This document shows, piece by piece, positions 43,683 to 55,500 of a DNA stretch of 64,000 nt. Position numbers and translations under genes: made by a program. Numbering within the stretch: the stretch's first letter is position 1; every line of letters starts with the position of its first letter. Source of the DNA: Haliclona indistincta (Eukaryota > Porifera > Demospongiae > Haplosclerida > Chalinidae); NCBI GenBank assembly GCA_964017065.1, contig OZ024789.1, positions 11,111,914 to 11,175,913 on the forward strand. The letters run 5' to 3'. The notes under the pieces were generated by a model. The model was not told the origin of the DNA. It saw nothing but the letters and a program-made list of their open reading frames with translations, and did no database searches.

Positions 43683-45821
43683 ATGGGAGCTAAAAAATTA
43701 GCTGTTTTCGTTCTAATCATTTTGTTGTTAGTGAACAAAACAGCTGCTCCTCGTCAGCAAGTTTTGCAGCTTACTGAAGAAGACTGTAAGGCATTGTTGA
43801 GTGCTGTGTTCACTGGAACTGTGCTCTCAGATGGTCATGGAAACCTACTTGTTGACCCACTTATCATGCAAATCTTGGAAGACTATTCTAGGGATCAAAA
43901 TTGTCTGAACAACGTCTTGCGTGACACGGATCGTACTTATATTTATCGTCCTAAACTGACAGCTGCATATGGAGTGAACTGTACCGGTGATATTGTTGGA
44001 GTGTACTTTAGTGATCGTGCAGGACATGCTGAAGAAAAATTACTGAACAACATTCCACTAGACCAGCTGTGTACTATTGCCATTAGCTTCTCACCATGTG
44101 AGCAATGTGTGGAAAGGTTTGAAGAGTTGGTGAACGATGCTCGACACGTTGTACTACAGTTTGCAAGTCCTTACAAATATCATGATGGTATTTGGCGCTT
44201 AGATGAACTAGGCTACAGAATGCAGCAATTGAATACAGGATTTGTTTTAGACTTTTTATTCCAACAAAAATCTCTTGACAAAAGAATAAAAGATGCATTG
44301 TGGAGATCCTTACATGGCTACTATAGGTATTATGGATATTATGGATATGGTTATTGGCAATATCATCGCAATGACCATCATAATGAATACTCTGCTCTTT
44401 CAAAACGTGACAATAGAACTTTGAATGAAATAATACGTATTTTGCAGGAAAGAGCTTACAATAAACAAGGATGCAAGGAAAATTCAAGATGTTATCATGA
44501 TCGTCGAGATGATGATGATAATGAACCAGGTACAGGCAATACTAGAAGGGGAGGAGGAGGAGGAGGAGCTGCAGGTGGAGTATACAGCAGTAGTAGCTCA
44601 AGCAGTTCAATGAGTTCATCTAATGACAAAAGAACAACCTCATCACAGAGAGATGGAGCAGCACAGAACAGCCCTGGGTGGTCCTTCAGCAGGGTTGGTT
44701 TAGTAATCGTATTAGTCCTAACTGTAATGGCATTATCAATTATTACTTGCCTTCTTTACAGATCAATTAAAGTGAGTCCACATCAATTAGTTTTTTAACC
44801 ATGTTATCTGTCACTCTCTAGAAAACTCCCAAAAATTTTCACATTCAAACTAAAGAAGATCATGGAGTCAGCAAGCAATCGCAAGTGAGTCTACATCAAA
44901 TTATTTTTAACCTAGTGCATGTAATCTTCTGTCACTCTCTAGAAAACTCCCAAAAAATTGGACATTCAAACTAAAGAAGATCATGAAGTCAGCAAGCAAT
45001 CGCAAAACATACCTGCCAATGAGTGGGAAATACAGGTCTGTGCTATGTTCACTGGAGCTAAACTCATCGATGGTCATGGAAGTCAACTGATTCAGGGCAG
45101 AGAGATCAGAAATATTTTACAAAATTACAGCCAGTATCCAGCTTCTGTCAGCCAACCTTATTATCTTCCTAACGTGACTGTTTTGTATCAAGAGAACTAC
45201 GAGGGACAATTCTTTCATGGAGAAAAGCTAATTGTTTCTACAGATAAAAAGCATGCAGAGCAGCAATTTATAGCCATGTCTTCAGAACACCTGCATTCAG
45301 TGTGTAGCATTATAATAAACTACTCACCTTGTTCAGGCAGATGTGCAGATGCTATTGTTGAAAGGTACAAAGAAGAATCATTGCCTAAACCAGTAATACG
45401 CTTCTCCTGGGTTCATAATCACCCTTATGGGAAACCTCATGGTCAAGATGGTATCAAACTCCTCATTGAAAATGGCTTCAGCTTGCAAAAGTGGGAGACT
45501 GTAAAAATGTACGAATACTTACTGGAACAAGCTCCTAATGAAAGGCTAAAGCGTGAATTACAGCAAGCATACGAAAACACAATCGAGGCTCTCTCTGAAC
45601 GTGACGAGGTAACTCAAAATCTCATTGAAGAAGCTCAAAGACAAGTTGATGATATTGCACTAACAAGACAAAAAGTACCTCCTCCAAGGCGGGCTCATCG
45701 GATTCGAAGGTAAGCTTGTAATTCTGGTAAAATTATCTAATTATGTGCATGTACATATAATAGAAGGATTGAGACTGAGGATGGTGAAGATTATGCTGAT
45801 GATGAACCAGGAGCTAATTGA
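43683..45821 (+). CDS. Membrane-anchored tandem AID/APOBEC-like deaminase (658 aa, 4 exons)
   Basis: Exons 43683-44771, 44822-44884, 44943-45709, 45764-45821; phases fit and the sum is a multiple of three. Residues 4-22 are a signal peptide (LAVFVLIILLLV). The first domain has FTG...DGHG, then H115-A-E117 and FSPCEQC (C139, C142), the zinc and catalytic signature H-x-E...P-C-x2-C of cytidine deaminases. Residues 213-227 are Tyr/Gly-rich; 289-313 are Gly- then Ser-rich. A transmembrane segment spans about 338-358, followed by basic residues. After it the second domain repeats FTG...DGHG, H488-A-E490 and YSPCSGRC (C514, C518). The predicted topology is type I, with domain 1 outside (N-glycosylation motifs at N18, N99 and N244) and domain 2 in the cytosol, ending in a charged helical tail. 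Substrate unknown; nucleic-acid deamination is inferred from family only. Confidence 0.82.
44822..45005 (+). repeat. Tandem duplicated juxtamembrane exon
   Basis: Exon 2 (44822-44884, 21 codons) is closely repeated as the first 63 bases of exon 3 (44943-45005): both encode KTPK, then IQTKEDH and VSKQSQ. The intron after exon 1 resembles the one after exon 2 (GTGAGTC-ACATCAA...CACTCTCTAG). A unit of about 120 bp was duplicated, lengthening the cytosolic linker by 21 residues. Confidence 0.9.
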
Positions 45822-46038
45822 TGGTTTACAACTGACTACATGTATACAAAATAGCTTTCGTGTGTACAGTATAGTGTATTTATAGTGAACAGTTTAGTTT
45901 AGTATACTGAGCTTAAAGAGTGAATATAGCTCATGTTTTAGTTCTTGTTTCTAAAACCTAACCTGTAATGAACATCACTATACGAATGCTTGACTGTAGG
46001 TTTTTTTCTGCATACAAATCATAATCAATCATATTTCA

Positions 46039-46384
46039 TTAAGTGTAGTATCTATTGGGTACAAATGGCATCTTGACTATTGTTCCAGTCAGTGTGTGCC
46101 TCCTGACATGCAGCTGTAGTTCAGTGCCGATCTTGGTGTGCTCACGAGGAAGATAAGCCATGGCGATATTGTGCTTGAGACTAGGACTCACACCACCAGA
46201 GCTAACCACACCTGAACACAGCAGCACTCACTGAGAACAGTGTTATTGAATATCGATACACTTACCACTACTAGGACCACCATCATTCAATGATATGGTA
46301 GCACCATCTATAGCATGGTGAGGGAGGGAGAAAGGAAGGAAGGGAGGGAGGGAGGGAGGGAAGGGAGGGAGGAAGGGAGGGAGG

Positions 46385-46429
<45 letters not shown>

Positions 46430-48972
46430 AGATAGAGAGAGATAAAGAACAGCTAGGACACTACTCAATCCTGGCTATAGAGGTATAACCGTATAGCTAC
46501 ATTTTCTGTGTCATGCACTCATTCACTCACTTCTTGCTGGAGGACCAGATAGTGATTGTATACCAACTCTTCTCACAGCTGGCTTCTTCTTGAGTTGGTT
46601 CAAGATTGTGTCTGCACCTAAGAATCCTCCTTCAGCTCTTCTTCTCTTACCTAACACACAACAAGCATACTACGATCCATTGACACTCCTCACACACTCA
46701 CTAATGCACCATGCTAGCCCCGCCTCAATGGGTGTGGTCTCCTCCGATAAATCATTCCCATACAGGCACAGCCCTGCCTCTAGTCTGAGCACATCACGTG
46801 CTCCCAGTCCGGCTAGCTTAGCAGTAGACCCGCCCTCTACTGATAGAAACTTGTCAGCTAACTCAACAACCCGTTCAGTTGGTACAGAAATCTGTGAAAA
46901 AAGGCAAATAAAAAAAGCAATAAAAAACAGTCAAATTTATAACTGAGGCGGCGTTTACACGACAACGCTATCAGGTGAAAATGAAGACTTTTGTATCCGT
47001 TTTGGTCGTGCGTTTACACCAAAACGATGAAAACGCATAGGTAAAACGGAGACTTATGAAAACGGAGACCAAAGTGGAGACCTCGAAAACGGAGACATGA
47101 AAACGCTCGTGTAACTTTTTGTATGAGCGTACCTCAGCCTTTATACTTGCAAAGAATGCTGGGAAGAGTCGTCAAACAGCATCTATCAACAAAGAGTTTC
47201 TTCCTTCGCTTTGGTTCGTGCATACAAGCGAATAACAGCGTGCTCGCCTAAAATGCCACACCCACATTCCATACAAAACGGTGTCGTGTAAACAGCTAAA
47301 ACGCTGCAGTTGAATACGCATACATTTCCCCGTTTTTGGACCGATCGTTGTAGTGTAAACGCCGCCTGACACTACAACTCGAAAAATAACTGATAGTATA
47401 GGCATGCAGGATAGTAGGAATACGTTTCTCTAACCAACAGAAAATGCATTGAATTTGACACTTAGATGAAAATGCTGCAAAATTTTTTTCGGATGACAGG
47501 CATAAATTACCAAGGTGGAGCACCTCAAATCAGTGGAATAATTATAGTACATGCAGCAATAGCATGAGTGCACGTACCTCAAATCCATCCTCTCCAGTAT
47601 AGCCACATCTTGACACTCTGCAGTCTGGTATACTGTATACCTCCATTACTGTGCTGGTCATGAACTTCATCTCCTTCAGGTCTCCTCTGACACCAGCTTG
47701 CAGCACTGATGCTGCACTGGGACCTACAAGAGAACACAGATAGTGAGTGAAGTACCATTGTAAAATGTAAACTAGATTGTGCATGTACAACTACACATGA
47801 GTGTTGAAAATCAGGAAAATTCAGAGTACTGCATCAAAATTCAAGTTAATTTTGGACTTATTTGTAACAAAAAATTACCTTATTCTCCTTAATTTTGTAC
47901 TTGTTACAAAAATTAATTGTCCTTAAATTTTAACTGCTTTACACAGTGAGTACCTTGTAGAGCTAACAGAGATCTATCTTGTAATGGAGATAGCTCAACT
48001 TGACCAGCGCCATTCTTGAACTGGCTCTTCTGCGCCTGCAGTATAGAAACAGTGAGAGCTACAATTAGCTACCAGCAGCTAGCTAGGTAGATAGGTAACA
48101 ACTGGCTCTTCTGTGTCTGAATTACAAAAAAACAGCACAGCCTACTACAGCAAGCTGCATGTAGCCATAGTTACCATCATGTGGGTCATATCAGCATCCT
48201 CACGACCAGCGTTGGAGACGAAATAGAACGAGTCAGGGCCTGTTCTAGTGACGATGCAGTCATCAATAATCCCACCAGAGCCGTTAGTGATAACAGATAG
48301 TGTACCTATGATCAAAAATTGTACATAATGATCAAAAATTGTACATAATGATCAAAAATTGTACATAAAGGAAAAAATAATTATTACAATTATAGCGAAG
48401 TAAATTCTTATGTGAAATTGTCAATTTTATGTCAATGTGAAGCAAAAAATGCAAAATATAACCTCCTATTGCTATTTCATCCCACAATTTGAGAGATTTT
48501 ACATAAAACGTTGCTATAGATAATTATACCTTTGCCGAGAGGAAGATTCTTCAGGTCAGCAACAATAACGGTCTCAAGATATTCCTCAGCATCAGGTCCA
48601 GTGACTGTAGACTGAATGAATTGAATATAATAACCACTCTAACCAGCACACTGACGGTACCTGTAACATGTGAGACACGTCAAAGATGGATGCTTTGCTC
48701 CGAGTGTGCAGACACGAGTTAGCAATGGAGAGGTCGCTATACTGTACAGGCATCGACCAGCCAGCGTACCCCACCATCCTCCCGCCGTGTTCGACATGGA
48801 AATCATGAAGAGCTGTTCGCTTCAACACACTAGCCTGGTGGATAAAAAGTACAGATTATGCATATGTCCCGCCCATGCACCAACTGTTTCTTACGTCACA
48901 CAACGGTCGAACCACGTTCAGTAGAGGAGTGGTGAGCTTGCAGAACGCTCTGCTAGTGTTAGTAACGGCCAT
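46039..48972 (-). CDS. AMT: Aminomethyltransferase, mitochondrial (glycine cleavage T protein)
   Basis: Catalyses transfer of the methylene group from the lipoyl H protein to tetrahydrofolate, releasing ammonia, in the mitochondrial glycine cleavage system. Minus-strand exons: 48895-48972, 48661-48834, 48530-48611, 48175-48305, 47954-48035, 47578-47723, 46702-46891, 46531-46650, 46266-46307, 46039-46211; all phases fit. Residues 1-26 ([13 protein letters not shown]...) are basic and hydroxylated, like a mitochondrial presequence. Family landmarks are [75 protein letters not shown], and IAMAYLPRE near the C terminus. Length (about 405 aa) is normal. Introns hold a MITE (46946-47367), a 21 bp triplicate and purine repeats. 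The start is 217 bp from AK9, head to head. Confidence 0.95.
46308..46455. repeat. Purine microsatellite in AMT intron 8
   Basis: (GGGA)n, GGAA and (GA)n blocks on the + strand between AMT exons 9 and 8. Long serine/leucine/proline reading frames across it are artefacts of the repeat. Confidence 0.9.
46946..47367. mobile_element. MITE in AMT intron 6
   Basis: Terminal inverted repeats AGGCGGCGTTTACAC and GTGTAAACGCCGCCT bound a 420 bp element whose interior repeats AAACG(G)AGAC-type words. It lies wholly within the intron between AMT exons 7 and 6 and has no coding capacity. Superfamily not assigned. Confidence 0.75.
48308..48368. repeat. Three tandem copies of a 21 bp unit
   Basis: ATGATCAAAAATTGTACATA is repeated three times in AMT intron 3, right beside the splice acceptor of exon 4. 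Confidence 0.9.
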
Positions 48973-49189
48973 AACAGCAGCACGGAGGCTCGCACTACAG
49001 TCTCTCTCTCAGGAAGCCAGCTGATCGGGTGCGCGTCAATTAGACAATTTACAGCACGAGCTCGCTCAGACTCTCAATGGGCGTGGCTCGTTAGGTGTGA
49101 CAAGTGTTGTCATAGCAACGTAGCCTGCATGCGGCCGCCTCAGGGAAGAAATCCAAGGGCCTGAGGGACCATTACTGCTGCTGTAAGCA
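48973..49189. promoter_or_regulatory. Bidirectional AMT/AK9 promoter region
   Basis: The 217 bp between the two start codons are GC-richer than the surroundings and contain no other gene. Both transcripts must start here or overlap. No TATA box is seen. Confidence 0.5.
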
Positions 49190-52107
49190 ATGGAGGGCAT
49201 CAATATATATGACCAAGATAGGGTGAGTCCAATATACGTTCATTGGTAGCTGAGCTATTCATTTGACTGCGTTCTGCAGAACGAAACAGACGTCTTGACC
49301 AGAAGGCCTCTATCTTTCCTTATCATAGGCAAACCAGTGAGTTCCACAAAGTTCATAGACTCACAAAAACTACAATTATACTAAGACAACCAGTTTTTAG
49401 CAACTTTGCAAAAGTAGGAGTTTTTTCTCTCCATTTCTTCCCTGCAGTGTGTTGGTAAAAGTACTCTTGCTCACCGGCTGTCTGCTGTGTGGAAGTGCCA
49501 GCTAGTTGATGGTAGGTATAGACACTAGGCTACATGATCACACTAATGCTGTTGCTCTATATGCAGCTACTAGCACCATTGAGCAAGCCATGAGGGACGG
49601 TACTCCACTGGGAGAAGAGGTGAGTGGGTGGGTGAGCGAGTGAGTGAGTGGGTGAGTGAGTGAGTGAGTGAGTGAGTGGGTAGGTGGGTGGGTGAGTGTT
49701 CTTATTCCTCTTTTCTCTTCTACAGGCAAAGAAGAGTTTGAAGAATGGAGAAAAATTGTCTAACTTATTGGTTTCAAATCTCATAACAGAGAAACTAGCA
49801 ACGCCTGAAGTCAAATACTACGGTAAGTCACGAACACACTGCAAGTTTGCAAATACACTTCATGTACTGTTAATGAAGTGTGTTTATGCAAAATGGATGC
49901 TCTTTTGGAGGTGTGTATTAGTGTGTTTGGAGTTAGTATTAGCACCAGTTTAGTGTTAGAGACACCTGCTCTCTAGCACAGCAAACCACTGAGTTACTGC
50001 TCTATAGCAGACACTTGTCCTGATTGAGTGAATCTTGCTTTATACTGTACACAACAAACCACTGAGTTACTGCTCTATAGCAAACACTAGTCCTGATTGA
50101 GTGAATCTTGCTCTCAAAACCCACTGAGTTGCTTGCATATCTGTCTGTCAATCTCAGGCTATGTACTGGACTGTCTGCCATGTGGTTCAAGACAGTGGAA
50201 ATCAGTGGAGGAACAGATCGAGTACATCACTAGCTTACCGAATGCTCCTGACGTCATCATTAACCTGAGAGTAAGAAATGCATCGAGAGAGAGTGAGAGC
50301 GGGAGGGAGAGTGAGAGAGAGCGAGAGCGAGGGGGATCGAGGGAGGGAGAGTAAGAGAGAGAGAGCGAGGGGGGTCGAGAAAGGGAGAGTGAGGAAGGGA
50401 GGAAGGAAGAGAGAGAGAGGGAAAGAGTAAGAGAGTAAGAGTAGAGAGATGGAGAAGGGGAGTGGATCGTTTTTCTTCTCTCAGATTCCTGACAGTGACC
50501 TGGTGAAGCGTCGCATAGGTCAGATGGTTGATCCCATGAGCGGAGCTGTGTTCATAAAGAGAGTCTACAGTCCAGACCAGCAGCAGCAGGCTAAGAACAA
50601 GGAGGGAGACGAAGACCAGGAGGATGAGGAAGAGGAAGAGGATGAAGATGCTGAGGAAGATGAAGACGACACTGAATCTCAGATTGATGAGTTTGTGGAT
50701 GATCTGGTAAGTAAAATAAATACGATTTGCTGTAGTGTTGTATACTGTTTTTCAAAGATTTTGAGTGTTTTGTTGTTACTGTGTCATGTACGTTTAGGGA
50801 GAGGTTGATGAGTTGCAGCAGCTAGCTCCTGATATCTCTCAGCGGCTGGTAGTGCGACCGGAGGACCTGCCGGAATCAGTAGAGCAGGATATGAGGTTCT
50901 ACCGCGACTACATGCTCAGACCGTTGGAGGTCAGTTAGTACACGGTCATGAGCATGTTGATTTTGCTGTGCTTTTTTTAAAGATATACTGTAAATTTTTG
51001 TCCTTAATAATAGTTAGACAGTGCATCCTAGGATTATGTGATTAGGAAGCCCGAGAGCCATTGCTGCGAGGGCGCTATGGTAATGGCGTGAGAACTCCTA
51101 CATCGCGTAGATCCGATTGGATGCGCTGTCTAACTGATTTAGACCATAGCAACAGCAAACAGAAATGATTCGAACCACGAGCAAGCACTGTAGAAATTAT
51201 TCAGTAAAACTCTGCGCACAGAACCGTAATCTGCGCCACGTGGTGGGATTCCATTATGAGCTATAGGAACCCGCAGCTACTCAATTAGTTGAGTTGTGGT
51301 CTAAAAATAAGAATTAGGAATATTGTAGTTTTACGCTCAAATATTTTCCTTCGTATAGTTGTCATTTTTTCTATCGTATAGGATTGTATTATCAAGCACA
51401 ACCAACAGCTAGTCATTGAGCTGGACGCTAATTTACCTCCTAAGGAGCTCTTCAGAGTAAGCCAGCTAGGAGCTCATGTGTGCTTATTGGTGTCTCATCT
51501 CTCCAGGCATTGCTAGTACGACTGACAGCGCTAGGCGTACCCCGAGCAGCCGCCCCTAAGAGGCTCTACAACCAGGAAGATGAAGACACTGAGATCGATA
51601 CAGGAGCCGAGCCGGATCAACTGATACAGCAACTACTGAGTGAGCAGAGTGAACTGTATGATCATGAGGTTGAACTTCACTATTTTTTCTCTAAGGTGCA
51701 AAGTGTCTCTCACCTAAGTTCCGCTGGCGTAGGTCGCGATGGGGCTCTACCTGTCCAGTAGAGCTCTCCGATGGGAATATTGTACAGGGCAAGCCAGAGT
51801 TTGCAGTTGGGTATGTGCAGCATAAAGGCTTCTGACTGCAAACTCTGGCTCTGGTTATCATCTGTCTCGTGTAGGTTTCTGGATAAGGTGTATATGTTGT
51901 CATCAGCCGAGGCGCTGGCTCAGTTCATGTACAATCCCTCGCCGTATCTGCTGGAGCCCAACCCTCAGGTGCCCTGCAAGCTGTGTGTCCTGGGTAACCT
52001 GACGTCAGGGAAGAGTACACTGGCTAGGAGCCTAGCAGAGTACTATAATGCTGAGGTAAGCGAGAGATAAAGAGAGGTTCTGGTATTTGCACTGATTCTC
52101 TCTCCCC

Positions 52108-52148
<41 letters not shown>

Positions 52149-52166
52149 CTCTCTCTCCCTCTCTCC

Positions 52167-52238
<72 letters not shown>

Positions 52239-52262
52239 CTCTCTCTCACTCCCTCTCTCCCT

Positions 52263-52326
<64 letters not shown>

Positions 52327-52340
52327 TTCTCTCCCTCCCC

Positions 52341-52418
<78 letters not shown>

Positions 52419-52427
52419 CTCTCGCTC

Positions 52428-52505
<78 letters not shown>

Positions 52506-55500
52506 GTGATCGAGATGGACAAATTGATTAAGCCAGTGCTGCAGCAAGTGTTGGATGAGGCAGTAGAAGAGGCTAGGATCAAGGCAATGGAGGACACTAT
52601 ATCCAGACTGAAGGCAGTGCAAGCTGCAGTACAGGCTCATAAAGGTGAGCGAGTGAGTGAGTGAGTGTGTGAGTGAGTGAGTGAGTGAGTGTGTGTGTGT
52701 GTGAGTGAGTGAGTGGGTGTGTGAGTGAGTGAGTGAGTGAGTGTGTGTGTGTGTGAGTGAGTGAGTGAGTGAGTGGGTGGGTGAGTGAGTGAGTGAGTGG
52801 AAATGGGTGTGATGGATTGCTATTCCTAGATGAAGAAGAAGAGGAAGAAAGAGAGAAAGAGGACGGCCCTCCTATAGATGGTGACCATCCTGAAGTGGTG
52901 CATGCTATGAAGGCAGCAGAGGAGAGAGTGTATCGCAACCCACCTGAGGCCACCCCTAACATGTACATGGACGCCTTGACTATTGCAGTTGGTGACGCAG
53001 AAGGGAAGAGAAGACGAGACAAAACAGACAGCAGACGGTAATCAAATGCACACTCTAGTCTGATTCAGTGCTCACCCTCTCCCTATCTCTCTCACACACA
53101 CTCATTCTCTCACTCACTCCCTTACTCACTCACTCACTCCCTCACTTTCTCACTCACTCGCTCGCTCACTCACTCACTCCCTCACTCACTCACTCACGCA
53201 CTCACACACTCACACACTTACTCACTCACTCACTCCCTTACTCACTCACTCACTCACTCACTCACTCACTCACTCACTCACTCACTCACTCACTCACTCA
53301 CTCACTCACTCACTCACTCACTCACTCACACACTCACTCACTCCCTCCCTCTTTCTCTAGTCATGGTGGATGGATACTGGATGGTTTCCCAGTGACCAGA
53401 GAGCAGTGGACCGCCATGATTGACAACAATCTTCTCCCTGACAGTGTCATAGTGTTGGAAGAAGATAGTGCAGGACCTGAGAAGGAAGCAATGCTGATGA
53501 AGAGATACGCTGCAGCCAATGACCTGCCTGATCCATCAACATGGGCTCCGGTCAAGAAGAAGGTGTCACAGACAGAGGAGATGGAGGGAGAGCAGGAAGA
53601 GGTAAGACAGCTCAAGAAAGAGTTGTTAGAGTCTACTCAGATAAAAGGTTTTTACTGAGTTCTTCGCTACTGCACTGCAAAATGTTTCTCCGCTACTGTA
53701 CTAGAATAGGTTTTGTTTTAGCGAAAATATTTTGGGTAATCTTACTTCTGTACAAGTAGGTTTTGTTTTAAGATCTACCGTTTTTGCACTGCTTTTTGGA
53801 TTCTCCACTGCCATACTGGGATAGATTGTTTGCACTATGTAAATAATTATTTTAAGTACTGTTTTATCATTATTCAGAAATTATTATAAATTTATTTTTT
53901 TTTGTTCATGTAGTCCAAGCCGCCTCAACCTAGTGTGCCGCCTGAAGTCACTCAGTGGAAGAAGCAGAGAGCTGATTTTGACAAGTTATGGTCCTCTCTC
54001 CTAGCTGCAGTGAAGGGCTCCTCCATGGAGCCGATACCAGTGAACTGCTTCAAAACACAGCAAGAGATGCTGAATGATATCACAAAGAAAATAGAAGGTA
54101 CTTCACTGGTACAGCAATATAGATACAGTATTTTTACGAGCTTTCACCGAAAATGAATTTGCTCTTATGCTATTGAAAGGCACACTGAGTCCTAAAATTG
54201 GATTCTCAGAAACACAAATATTTGGTTCATCAGCCAAAGATTTGACCCCAGATGCACTAAAGATTTCTATTAATTAATACTTTAACTTTTCAAAATGTAT
54301 GTGCATGTACATTGTACAAAATTTTGTGCACGGAAAAAAATTTTCACTTTTTGTGGGTGCTTCCAAAGTGCGAAAATTTCTATACATTTTATATTTGAGC
54401 AAAAAAATTTACCCGCTAAAATTTCAAGATCTGGTCGTCTTGACAAAAAAATTAGGTGGTGAAAATTTCTGCGCTTACGGTAATCGGAACAAATTTTAAA
54501 ATCTTTCATATTGTGTGCAACACGATTATCGTTTGTTGTCTCCGCCAGCTGTGTTTGCCTACCCTGTTACTGAGGTACTTGATGAAGAGGAAGAAATGGA
54601 GGATGATGGTGATGGAGAAGAGAATGAGGAGGGAGAGGAGGATGATGAGCTGAGCGCCAGGAGGAAGAAGCAATGGGGTCACACCAGCTACTACTGCCCT
54701 GTTGCTCTCAAGGAGAGTGGGGTGCTCTGGCCGGGCAATCAAGACCTAGCTACTCGTTACAGGGACAGGCTGTACTGCTTCAGCTCTGAAGAAGCTAAGG
54801 AGAGCTTTCGAGCTGACCCATTGCAGTTTGCATCTGACAGCAATTGCCCTATAAAGGTAAGAACTACCGTATAGCAGGTAATTAATTTTTGGAGTATCAA
54901 AAATTTCCCAGATTTTGCGTTTTGGCGGATTTAATTTTGGCTTCAAGTGCCTCACTCATGTATTACCGCAATAGAAAAAGCATATTTGGGTGAATTTTAT
55001 TTTGGCGAATGCTTGATAATTTCCTCCTGCCAAAATTACCCGCTATACGGTACTGTACAGCTTTGAAATCATTTTCTCTCTCCTTCCCTCAGCCTCCTCC
55101 TCCTAGAATATTCCTATTGGGGCCTCAAGGTTCCGGCAAGACCACACTCGGTCGTCAGCTCAGCAAGAAGACGGGACTGTACCACATATCGTTCAGAGAG
55201 TACCTTCAGGAGTGCTTGATGCCCAAGTTAAAGCGACCACCTCTAGTGGATCGGGAGGACTGGCAGGAAGAAGAAAAGGAAGTAATAGAAGAGGAACAGA
55301 CCACTGAATCAGAAACCGGTAAATTGTTTATCCAAAATGTATCCAAAGTGTTTATGCGACTCTGTATTCGAAAGTATTTATCCACAGTCTTATTTAAAGT
55401 ATATTCGAAGAGTATAATCCTCCAGTATAATCCCATGGTATTAGTCTAGCGTGATGTGACCTGGTGTAATCGCTGCACCACTGTCTTGCCCCAGCCTCCA

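Noticed and set aside
51480..51761. Uninterrupted reading through AK9 exon 10 into 51761
   Set aside because: The conserved KFRWRR continuation is in another frame; a 35 bp intron (51669-51703) reconciles both sides.
52043..52640. Minus-strand Arg-Glu repeat reading frames
   Set aside because: Shadows of the CT microsatellite in AK9 intron 12.
52597..53658. Reading frames rich in His-Ser-Leu-Thr repeats around AK9 exons 13-15
   Set aside because: They translate intronic GTGA/CACT repeats; only the parts inside exons 52830-53037 and 53361-53601 are coding.
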